64,000 nucleotides of DNA from Anseranas semipalmata. Its lineage: Eukaryota; Chordata; Aves; Anseriformes; Anseranatidae. The notes beneath the pieces are model-generated. The model did not search any database and was not told the origin of the DNA. It was given only the letters and a program-made list of their open reading frames with translations. The translations under genes and the position numbers were made by a program. Shown here in pieces: positions 36,321 to 47,072 of the stretch. Where the stretch lies: the NCBI GenBank assembly GCA_013399115.1, contig VXAA01006433.1:1495279-1559278 (forward strand), in the 5' to 3' direction. How positions within the stretch are numbered: the first letter of the stretch is position 1; every line of letters begins with the position of its first letter.

Positions 36321-39300
36321 TACAATATAATTTTTCTGGTTAGTAGTTGATATTCAGTGAGTCTTCAGCTTTTTACTCTTTGGAAACTGTTGAAATGCAT
36401 TTTTAAAGGAGAATTGATTATAACTTTGGTAAATGAATATGATTACCAAGACTGTCTGTAATTGGATTTTTACTTAAGAGGAACTATATTTATGTTATCT
36501 TTCCTCATTGCAATGCTGTGCCTATAATATTTCTTTCTCAGTACAGTCCCTTTTGTTGGGACTATCTGTGGAGCTGTAAGTCAGGTATGTGCCTACTGAG
36601 AGCCCTTGAGTTCCCCTGGTTTGATGCTCACATGCTTCTTTGGTAGTGGTGTAATGTCCTCTAAAGATGTAGTTGGCATCTCTTCAGTTTGTCAGCGTAC
36701 AAACACTTGATTTCACTGTGTTCAAGTTTATAGAAGTAGTGCCTGCTATTTACTCTTAATTTAAGATAAACGTAGTTAAAGAATATAGCTTCCATATGCT
36801 TCTTTATGCCATATGCTAAGATGATAGCACACAAATGCACTCTTGGGGGCGTAAATACAGAACAAGAAGACAGAGATTGTCATACTGAATATCTCGTTAA
36901 CAGTCCTAATTCGGTATCCTGAAAGGACCCTGCACCAGCAGAAAGGGAAATTTCCTCCCCAGCCCATTCAGGTAGCAGTTGGCTCATGCCTCGAAGCAAA
37001 GCAGTTGCATCTGCAGCTCTTTTTGTGGCTCATATTAATCGCTGCTTTTTGCTGGCATCTTAATGCGTGGATCCCCGCGGTCTGTTAAGCAACTCCAGCT
37101 CTGCCGTGAAAACCGGCTTTGCTTCCTACGTGGCCGGGCTGCCAGCAAGGGGTCGATGTGATGGTCTGCAGCACCAAGCCCACCCAGGAGTGGTGGTCCT
37201 GGCTGCCCCTCTTCTGGCTGTGCCTCTGTAGTCACTTCTCTTCTTTATAAAAGTGTATTTTACTCTTAGCATTTGAAACCCGGTTACCTTTCAGCTTAGT
37301 TCATGATCTTGTTTTTATTGTTATGAGAGAAGATGTACTTTTTTGTGCCAGACATTGTTTGATATTTATATCAACAGAACTGCATTAAATTGTCATCCTG
37401 GAGCTTGGCCCCAAGTGTTTAATTCCAGTTCAGTGGTGTTTACTGGCACTAATAAGAAATAGCGGGACTTCAAAAGGAAATCCTGCATTTCTTCTCTTCA
37501 CAGGAATCAAGATTACAGTTTGAAACCCTTTATCTGGCAGTGTCCTGTTATTAGCTGTTTCTATTCATATGTTTGTGTCCATTTTAAATGCTGCAGAGAC
37601 GGTAGAAATCACACGTTATGTCTAGGAGGGATTTACAGTTACTATGTGATTTTTTTTTTCTCATTGCATAGGGCTGAAAATGGACTGCATTTGCCCTTCA
37701 GTGGTATCCCACTTAAAAAAAAAATTGAGATGTTGACAGAACAGAAATTGCTTTGCGTTACGAGTTTATTTAAAACCATTGTGACAGACCTGAGGATTAT
37801 GAGGAAATATTTTCTATGTAACAGAAAACACACATGAGCCAAACCAATCAGTAGTTTGAAACCACTGAGGATGAATAATTTTATTAACTTTCCTGAAGGT
37901 CCACTAAAAAGAAATTTGTCTCATTCTGTTTCCAGAAGTGCCTGTATTTGAAAATATTTTTCTCTTAAAAGATAGAGCTAACTTAACTGGGAAATAAGTT
38001 TGCAGCAGGCAAAAAGGAGGTGACTATTTGCTGAACAAACCTCTCATATGGGTCTGGCAGCTATGCTGCTCCTACCTGGTACTTTTGAATCCATTGAAAT
38101 GCCCTACCAGGCATTTCTTTTATTATTTAACTTATTTTAGCAATTCATGCAGCTCACCTCAGACATAGCATATGCATATAGCAGAAGTCCTACTGTTTCT
38201 TCTGACTGACGTGCTGTACAGATCAGGCACTTTCAATTCAGGCTGTTGAAGATAATTCAGATCAAATAGAAGTCGTGCATTGGCATTGTCTTTGAAGATG
38301 TTTGCAGACTCTGAGAGGAACTGAATTGCCTAACATGACTGAAGTGCATTGTCCTGCTCAGGCCAATCTGAGGAGTCCTGGCCAAGGAATGCACCCATTG
38401 GCCACCCAAAACGTGCTCATCTGGGCCTGCCAGCTTAGTATTCACTATTGGTATTGATAAGTGCAACACTCCAGGAGAGTGGAAAGCTGGCTGAACATTT
38501 CATCTTTAGGTAGTATTTTAGGCTTCAAAAATAGTTTTTTGGTTTCCTTGATCTTCAGCTGCTGCCTTCTCTCCTTGGTGACATTGAGGGTTTTTTGCTC
38601 TGTCAGAAATGACCTGACGGAATTACCAGGATGTGCACTTATAAAAATGACTAAAATGGAGAAGAGAAGCAATTCTGAATTTACAGCCACCTGCCTGTCC
38701 CTAATCACCTCACAGGAGATCCTCCTCTTGTCTTCCTAAAACTCCCGTGTTCTTTTTTCATTTTCTCCAAGTTTTACTTAGGAATGGTCTGATGCCATTC
38801 TGACCAAGTCACTCCACCTTCCTTCAGTCTTTTAATTCTTTGCTGTCCTGTGTATTAATTTAAATTTTCTTGCTCTAACTTTGAAGTCTACCTGTTTTCA
38901 AATTCCACTTGCTTTTGTTTCCTGTTGTTGTTGTCAATATCAGCCCTGTCAGCCTCTTCCTCACTCATGCTTCTCCATGGTACATTTCAAGATGTATTTT
39001 ATTAGACAAACCATTCCACTTTCCACTTTTCAACTCCTTCTTGTCTCCATACTTTTTTCCTTGTTGCTTCTTGTGTCAAAAATGTGATTACTTTTGCTGA
39101 TCTCTGAGAGTCTTCAGGGTCTCTTTTAAAGCCTACTCTTTTTTTTTTTTTTCTTTTTCTGACAGGTTTTTGTTATGCGTGATGTAATCCCCCTCAAATC
39201 TGGTTGCAGATATCTCTACCATATGTCTTCAAAATTACTATTGCATGCATGTAGTACAGCATAATCCATATTACTTGTTGTTTTAATTTAACTTTCCTCT

Positions 39301-41210
39301 ACCCCTGTTTACCATTGCCATTAATTTCTTTATGCTCCATAATCTCTGTCAAATATTTGCCCTGACCTTACATATCCATTACTTTTAGCATCTAAATAGC
39401 CTCAGCAAACTCAGTGAATTATGTGTATGCTTAAAATTAAGGGCATTTGTGCAGAAGATTGGGCCATTAGATAATAACTCATTGCAGCATGGAACGTCTG
39501 TTTTAACTTTGATATTTAAAAGTTCCATCACTTGTGTCACCATTAATAAATGTCAGGAATGAATTGTGGTCTTCTGTCAGATAGTGGTAAACATTGCAAC
39601 AGGGTGGTTTATTATGCAATTGCAAATATTGCTAGATGGGGCCTGCAGCACGGGATATTGTTCACTACTCTGCAGACACTAGCTGTAGCAATGCTGAGAA
39701 GCATTTGCATACTCTTGACCATCCTTCACGTGGACAAGTTTGTGTTGCTGAATCTTTGGTGTCCTTGGTGAAGGTAATGAGGCTACATAGACCTTGGGCA
39801 TCAGAGTCTATTACTTGTTTAACCTTCCTAGAGAGGGCAATTACCCCGCTTTCCCATACAAAGCAGTGACCTCTTCCTCCCGCTTTCATAAATGAGAAGG
39901 GGAATGTCTGAGTTTCTCACTGCTAGTGTTGAGAGATGGCAAGGGTCAAAAGGATTGAAAGTGAAAGGCAAGGATCAGCAATTTAGAGGTGGTTATTAAT
40001 ATGCTGATTTACTGTCACTTGAGTCTAAAAAGACTTTTAACAATTGCTTGCCTTTTGCATGCTCTTTAAAATGCTGTTTTTTTTCCTTAGAAATCTAATT
40101 ACATTTTAATAAATTACTTTTATTTCCAGATGGTTGCCGAATCATCCCTTACTACTATACAGTACTGTAGTTAAAAAAACAAAATCTGTGTGAATTCATT
40201 GCAAAGTTACACCTCAGTAAATCTTTAAACTGTAAGAAAACAATAAGTTATTTTTCCCTTTTCTTCATGCACTCCTAGTTGCATTAAGTGCTGGCAACAA
40301 GAAAATGTATTTGCAGCCTCAAAAATATCTGAATTATTTAGGATTCTCCATAAAATAATAACACAGGTTGTTAAAGTTAAATAATAATATCTGGATTAAA
40401 TCATTTCATCTTCTGTAGCTTTATGATACAATGTGAGGACTTGCCTGAAATCAGAGAGCCTGACATGATTAAACTCTTGGGGCCAAATTTAATTCCTCAC
40501 TCTGTCCCTGATTTTATTACTTAAATCAAGTCATGACCTATCTTTGCCTTGGTAAACTGACAATGTAAGATATAAATAGCCTATAATCTTGGAGATTTTC
40601 TGAGAATTAATTATTATTAATGAAATGAAAGACTCCATGATGTGCAGTCTATTTTTATTTATTATAATTACTTATAATTAATTCACTGAAACTTTAGAAA
40701 GTTTTATTGTAGGCTTCCCGTGACTCAGATTTATACATTAATACTTTTGTCCTTCATCATGACTATACAGTGCCATCACCCACCCTAAAAAATTAATCAT
40801 TACAGGCTAGCTCCAAAAGAGGACAGGGGTGTTGAAGGAAAAGGGAATTGACTTCAAATGAAATGTGAGGAAAATCGGTGCATCTCAATCCTGGGCTGTG
40901 CTCTTGGCAAACCCGATTTGGCTCTTGTCTGACCACAAAGGCATCTAAGTCCAAATCCATAAGACCTGAGCCCCACCCCGGCCCTGTGCCTGCTGTTTCC
41001 TATTGCCAGGGTCCAGTCTTAGAGACCAGGTGAAGCTTTAGGCAGGGGACCATCACATTTTAATTGGGGCTTCAGCCACGACAGTGGCATGTGTGGAGGT
41101 AAAGCACTGTACGTGTGCAGGGGCTCTGCCTCTGCCCGTGTGTGACAGCACTTCAGTCAGATGGCCTCGGCAGAGTGACACTGTCCTCACCTGAGACCCA
41201 GAAAGTAGCT

Positions 41211-41244
41211 GTTTTTTTTTTTTTGTTTGTTTGTTTGTTTTTTT
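41211..41244. repeat. Poly-T and (TTTG)n simple repeat
   Basis: About 13 T followed by four GTTT units and more T, roughly 840 bp upstream of the next exon. Confidence 0.9.
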
Positions 41245-42081
41245 CTCCAAATTAATGCATCCATTCAGTAGTGCTCTTATAGGAAGCTGTCATGTGCTTT
41301 AAAAGCAGGCTGGTAATAAGGTGCAATGGCTGCATCCCCTTTCTATCATGGGATTGCCAAGGAAGAGGAAGGCTTACGTCTCCTGCTTGCCAGGCTGCAG
41401 GCTGAGCACTCTTGTCCTTCCTCCTACTCATCTCCATCTATGCAAAAGAGATTCAAAGGCTTGTATGGCCAGAGAGAGGGAGAGCCCAAGAGGAAGCATA
41501 AAGTTTATGACACACGGTTTGGAGGGTGCTTACATCTTGCTGCAAGAAGCGTTGAGCTTCCTAAGCAGCATCTGCTGCTCAGACAGTCGTTCCCTTCATC
41601 TGAACTACAGAAAAGATAACAGTTTTGGAAAAGGAAGCTTTCTTTTATTTCTTTTCCTTTTTTCACACTTCAAAACAATTTCAGTTCCGTGGGCGATGTG
41701 TGCAACACAGCTCGGGAATCCTGGCCTCGACCAAACATGCTTTATGGCACATAGCTGCAGTATTATATCTTTTCTTGTTTGGTCGTACAATGTATCATTG
41801 GTTGAACTGTTGCCCCAACACTTAAAATGACTGCCTCCTTGAGAATATTGAATTTATATCATCATCTAGATAACAAACCGCTCAAATAAGAATGTGTCTT
41901 TATGGTTTTGTGAAGCTCTTAGAACATGTTTAAGTGATGCATGAATAATGACCTAAAAATAAATCAGCTTTATCCTATTAACCCAGAGGTGTGAGTCTCG
42001 CATGGAGCACAAGTACAGACTAAATACAGTATAATACAATACATACAACAATATAAAGATTTCTGTCCCTTTACTCTTCAG

Positions 42082-42276
42082 CTGTTACGTGCCTGTCAGA
42101 GAACAACGAATCTGCCGATGTCACTGAATGCTTGAGGTGGGCAGGACCTATGCCGCCTCTTGTGCAGGAGTGTCTCGTTCCCTGCAAAGATGACTGCACA
42201 TTTACCCCTTGGTCTAAATTTACAGCATGCTCATTTGACTGTGAATCAACAAAAAGTAGGAGACGGTCACTCACAG
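42082..42276 (+). CDS. THSD7B: THSD7B internal exon: end of one TSP1 repeat, start of the next
   Basis: This 195-bp exon completes a split Ala, then encodes 64 codons from VTCLSENNESADVTECLRWA through PLVQECLVPCKDD to RRRSLT, leaving one base of a Gly codon. It contributes seven cysteines. The first part closes the repeat begun in exon 8043-8146 (ECLVPC); CTFTPWSKFTACSFDC opens the next. NES is an N-glycosylation sequon. KDDCTF and TKSRRR..LTG are the features that favour THSD7B over THSD7A. The acceptor is strong (CTTTACTCTTCAG). The donor GTATAA departs from the usual GTRAGT at positions +4 and +5 and looks weak. An ATG-led ORF at 42132-42332 starts inside this exon and runs into intron. 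Confidence 0.96.
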
Positions 42277-45200
42277 GTATAATCTTTTATAATATTTATC
42301 TGATGATGATGCTCTTGAATGATGTTTCTTAGATGTTGGTGAACTGACGTTGGGTTTTTGGAAGATTCCAGACAGGGCAGTGCACATCCCTAATTGATTT
42401 TTGATCTGATACTGATCATTGTATGCTTTATGCATGTGCATTTCAGGATGTGAGTAGTGCAGAAAAACTCAGTGGTGGAAAGCCATTTTTAGACGGACCA
42501 AATAGCGACTATGCATTGTGCAAATTTATCTGACCTATTAATCTGGGAAACATGCAGCAAATGTGCATAGAAGAAGAAAAATAAATGTGTTTCTCTGTTT
42601 AAGACTGTTGAAATCTGGATAAAGTTTAAAGCTGGGAGTTCTGTGCTCAGCAGTATCCAGTAGTTCAACAGTGCAAATTAATACTATGAATGAAGAAAGA
42701 ACAGTATCGTTAAAACAGTTTTGTTTGATTTTTTTATATATATATATTCATAAAACATTCTAGTTCAAACCATTTAAGGGAACATTCTCCCATACTTGCT
42801 GTTGTAGTGGTTTGTAATTATGTTATTTGAATGCTGACCAAACTGAAAAGCTTTCTAACTGTTTGGAGCAACTTGCTTTATTAGGATTTATTCATCTGAT
42901 CCCTTCTTCCCTCCCTGTCCAAGTTAATTCAAGTCAGAATGAATTATACTGTTTTTAGAAGGTTTATAATAAAATTACTGTTGTTATCCTGAACATTCAT
43001 GTCTTGTCATATTTCTGTTTTGTGTTTGAGAGCTATAGTGTAGTTGGTTTTAGTGTGCTCCATTCCTGGAGGTGAGCCCCACTACTAGAGGTGAAGACTT
43101 CTACTGTGGAGTAAAAATCTAACATAGTCATAAAAATATGCTCTGGTCTGATAATGCCTGGGAACCGAATGGCAGCAAAGTGTGGTGCCCACCACTGTTC
43201 CTTTCTTCTAGCATCTATTGTACCATGATTATTTTATTATTCAGTTTGTTACCGCTGGAATGATCCAAGTTTTTAGTAACTAACAATCACAGCATACAGA
43301 CATAATGGCATGATACTGCCATTCAGGAGTATGACTCACTATAGGATAAAAATTTCTCTTTTACATAAAAATCGTTATTATAACATGCTCTATTGTTTCT
43401 GTCAAATAGCATATTCTGAAATGTTTTCCATATCAGTGCTTGTATGTTTAAAGTAGTAGAAATCCTCCATCCCTATCAGAATAATATATACCTAATCTTA
43501 TAGAAATTATGATACTGTAAGAAAGAAGTAAATATTTACTTCCAGGTAGTTTTAAATATGAATTTTCATTATGAACATGTGTACAAGTTGCAAAACAGTG
43601 TGGTCCTACCTATCCCCTCCTTGCTCTGTTCTACATCAGACATAGATCCATTCAAGCAAGCAGACCAAAAATGGTTTCTGATATCGAGGTTTTGATGGTT
43701 CGTCTCCTCGCCCTTACTGCATTTCTGAGCAAACACAATCCAGCTCTCTCATATCGCCTTGCCAGGTTCCCTTCTTCCCAATGGGAAGGATCTCCAGGCC
43801 TCAGCCCACTCCCAGCAAAGGCATCCTGAAAAGCAAGTGGTGAAATGCAGCAGGTGTCCCAGGTGGTGCTGGGCAGCACAAAGCCACAGAGAGCAGCAAG
43901 GGAAGGGCCAAATCAGAAATCGGTTTTGGTGTGGCCACAGTTCAAAAGAAGTCGATGAGACTAGTGCTGACCTGTCTTTGCATAAAACTTCATGAAAATT
44001 GGTGCTGGCCTTTATCATATAGCTGGAGACCAAAAGTCTTGGAAAAAATCTCATCCGTATGAACTCAGTCCAAATACTTAAGGAAAGTGCTGTTTAGGGA
44101 GTACTTCATGGTGTTTAAAAGAGTCCTTTATCCATTTGTTTTCACCTTTTCTGTAAGAGTATGTGAATTGTACCTCTTTGATGAACACTTGTATATATCT
44201 ATGCTCAAATGAATACTTAGACTTCATTTTAAGAGTTCATTAACAATGTCATTTAGTGGGAATCTGCTAATTGTTTGCTAAGTATTTGCCTGCCTCCCAC
44301 TCAGTTTTTCATAGTATTATTCATTTTACTTTGTAAGTAATCATAGACTCTACATACAAAATTAGTCATTACTTAAGAAGCAAAAGACTTGTGACAAAGC
44401 ATATCAAAATTCAAAGTCATTATAATGAAAATGCAGTTTTTAAGCAAGTCTTCAGTTAATTAATAGTCAAGTATTCAGTGTACTATGGATATAATGCATT
44501 TTATGTAGAAAGATATTTTCTTAGTGTCATATAGTTTTATGGGTAGTAAGTACTACCTGATAATATTAAATGTATATAATATTTGTTAGTGTACAGAAGT
44601 TCAATTAAAAAAAAAAAGAAAATGCTATTTAATTGAAGGATTTGTGTCCTTGAAAATTTTGGTGATGATATTTTTAGTCATCATTTTTAAAGTAGTCTGT
44701 GAAGACGATAAGAAAATATCACCATCACTGATTCTAAAACTACTTCTTTGTGAACAGTATGGGATGAATGTCACTTTTGCCTTCAGTATAGGGCTTTAAT
44801 AGCACCTTCATTAGAAGATTCTTACAAAATGGATGGCAGGGCAAGCTGGAAAAAATATGTTGTAGGTGAGTGAGATTATTAGCATCCTTACCTATATCTG
44901 ATGTGCTTCATGTAGTCATGGCAAAACTTAGAAACTACGCTGTTGTGGGCAGGTCCAAAATTCCTATGTTTATTAATACAATGCAAAACATTTAGCTCTA
45001 CATATATACTGAATGTGTGGCTTCCGTCAGCTCATCGAACATGAAGTGCTGGAAATGCCACTAGAGAGTTCCCAAGCTATTTAAAGCCTTTTAAGAGTTT
45101 CTTTGAAGTATGTGGAGTTGTACCTCTTTTACCTTACCTGAATTTATTCATAAATATTTGTTATGAGTGTTAGGGAGGATAATATGAATAATTTCAAGTT

Positions 45201-46808
45201 CCTCTATAGTCCTCCTTTGTAAAAGCCAGTGTGGCCCATCCCCTGTCTCCCAGGTGCCGGGCTGAACCACCAAAGGCTTCCCCGAGGCTGTGGGCAAAGA
45301 GCCAGCCTGGTCACAGCCGCTCCTGGGGAGCCTCTTCCTCCCCTCTGGCTGTACGGGCACGCAGGGAGATGGGCCACGGAGCCGGCACGCGAAGTCACGT
45401 GCCTAAAGGGGGGCTGCAGACATTCCCCACTCTCCTTCAGGGCTTGCCTGCCATTGTGCTACCAGCTGAGAAAAAGATGCTGGCATTACTTGATTTCTTT
45501 GGGTTTATTATCCCTTTGTGCTTGCAAACTTTACCTTCCCCAGGACTCTCGACACACAATTCTGAAAGAGCTGGGGCTTGAAGGACAATAGTGTTACAGG
45601 CCCTGCTCTTTGGAGATGCATGCTCGTGTGCAAGCAGGTGTTGACAAGGGCAGCTGTGCTCCTGCTGAAACGACTGTTGGTGCCGGACTAGCAAGGGGGT
45701 TGTTGGGTATACAACTTACTGTTTGCTTTTAGTATCATACTCGTCTGCAGTTGCAAAGAGAAAACATTTCTTTTGAGATCAGAGCTTTAAAAACTTTTTG
45801 CAGAAGTATTTTTCAAGTGTCCAGGATCCCCAAGGAGTGTTTAAGGATGTGATACAGATGCAGTTTGTTAGCAAGGATGAATTCTCCCCTTCTGCGTGGA
45901 TGCCAAATACAAAGACATTTCTGAGTTCAGACAGCATAAAGAGTGCTCCACTTCACATTGGCTAACCCATGCCAAGAAAACCATTGATTTTGCCTTTCAG
46001 AGGCTATACACAGACCTTTTCCCCCCTTGAGCTCAGGGAGCATGGATTCTCTCCTCTGCGTTATTTCTTCTTGTACCGGGACCTCTTCTCATGTCTAGAA
46101 GTCCTCCAGGAACAGGGTCTGCAGAGTGCAGTTGCAAAGAGCTGCACTGCAGGTTCATTTAAATGCTTCTGCTTCCTGAAGCTACTGAAGGGGAAAGATC
46201 TGTAAACAGCCTTCTTTTAAAACCTATTGAAGGAATAAAGCAAAAGAAAAGATTAAACCAAATGTAGCCATTGAAATGCTTTCCAGCCCTAATAATTTAC
46301 TGAGGATTATCTTTTCTGTTTTCTTCAAAGTACAGTTTGTGTGGAGAGTGCATCTTTAACTAATTTGTAAAGTAGCCTCAAAGAAGAAGTTGTGGCTAAT
46401 GTGGAGTCCTTTGTAAGTTGTCCTGGCAACCATTGATTGCAAGCAAATAGAGACAAAACAATCAATTTATTTTCATCAGATAATTAGAGAAAAGTGATAT
46501 TATGTAAAATTACAAAGCATTTTCTGGGCAGACCATTACTACAGTAAGACTTTGCATTTTGCTCCTTGCCCTATCCATCAAAACAGTATTTCCATGTTCT
46601 CTGGTTGCCCCTGGAGATAAATACATTGTCCTTGCACTCCAAAGCACTGGCAGCAGCTAATAGATGCTTCGGAAACATTCCTGGATATTAACATTCAGAT
46701 TGTCTTGGTTTTAATGTGTTGAATTCCTGCAAGTATAAATAATATGACATGTTGTTATCAAAAGTAGCAGATGTTAAGCTAACGAACAGCTTTCTCTGGT
46801 TGGAACAG
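42277..46808 (+). other. THSD7B: Intron of 4,532 bp, phase 1
   Basis: Bounded by GTATAA at 42277 and GGTTGGAACAG ending at 46808. It is mostly AT-rich unique sequence. A GC-richer patch lies at about 45230-45420, where overlapping chance ORFs of up to 120 codons occur in several frames. A candidate regulatory block lies at 46400-46600. I see no repeat element or RNA gene. Confidence 0.85.
46417..46430. promoter_or_regulatory. RFX X-box-like inverted repeat
   Basis: The 14-mer GTTGTCCTGGCAAC matches the X-box pattern GTTGCC-N2-GGCAAC except for one base (T for C in the left half-site). It is followed within 10 bp by ATTGATT and later by CAATCAAT, which are PBX/HOX-like. From family knowledge, paired X-boxes bind RFX factors. 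Whether it is bound is unknown, and a single motif can arise by chance. Confidence 0.4.
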
Positions 46809-47072
46809 GGCGAAGCAGAAAGCGAGACAAATGCCAGAATACAGAAGTTTATCCTCAGGTTGAAACAGAGCCTTGCCCCTGTGAGGTGTTTACCTCCCAG
46901 CCCCATGGAAATTGGTCAGACTGCATTATTGGAGGAGGGAGGTTGGAGCCGAAGTCAGGAATGCGATCCCATGGAGACACCAAGGAGTGTGGAGAGGGGG
47001 TACGGCTGCGCGCTATTGCCTGTTATGATAAGACCGGCAGACTCGTGGAACCATCTCACTGTAGCAGTTCAG
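46809..47072 (+). CDS. THSD7B: THSD7B internal exon: TSP1 repeat end plus most of the next
   Basis: The longest exon seen here (264 bp) completes a split Gly and encodes 87 codons. They begin RSRKRDKCQNTEVYPQVETE and end LVEPSHCSSS, with one base of a Gly codon left over. CPC closes one TSP1 repeat. GNWSDC then opens the next, with a W-x-x-C and an overlapping NWS sequon, followed by KECGEGVRLRAIACYDKTGR. The spacing matches human THSD7A (GNWSDCILPEG...KECGQGYRYQAMACYDQNGR). The acceptor tract is interrupted by purines (CTCTGGTTGGAACAG) and is less ideal than the others. The donor CAG|GTAAGG is strong. ORFs at 46749-47126 and 46886-47116 are intron-extended or shifted versions of this exon. 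Confidence 0.97.

Larger units (their letters stand above)
8147..42081 (+). other. THSD7B: Large intron of 33,935 bp, phase 1, without any recognised gene
   Basis: Bounded by GTAAGC at 8147 and CTTTACTCTTCAG ending at 42081. I read it for exons on both strands and found none that would fit a TSP1 protein or another known family. The coding sequence on either side is contiguous relative to human THSD7A, so no exon is missing here. Contents that can be named are CR1 fragments near 10.0, 13.8, 22.7 and possibly 36.2 kb, homopolymers and simple repeats, and a few GC-rich patches (about 24060-24240, 27200-27300, 34630-34880, 37060-37230). The stretches between these hold nothing I can identify. 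Confidence 0.85.

Noticed and set aside
41321..41830. 169-codon plus-strand ORF, the longest in the window
   Set aside because: No recognisable domain, low-complexity Phe/Ser/Leu-rich stretches, an overlapping 97-codon ORF in another frame, and no splice or promoter context. It lies just upstream of a real exon inside the intron and looks like chance.
45229..45591. Two overlapping 116-120-codon ORFs
   Set aside because: They occur in two frames of the same GC-rich patch, with others on the minus strand. Stop-poor composition explains them; no domain is visible.
46809..46834. Furin cleavage site in the basic run RSRKRDK
   Set aside because: The P4 position is Ser, not Arg, for every possible P1 in the run. 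The minimal R-x-x-R motif is not met.
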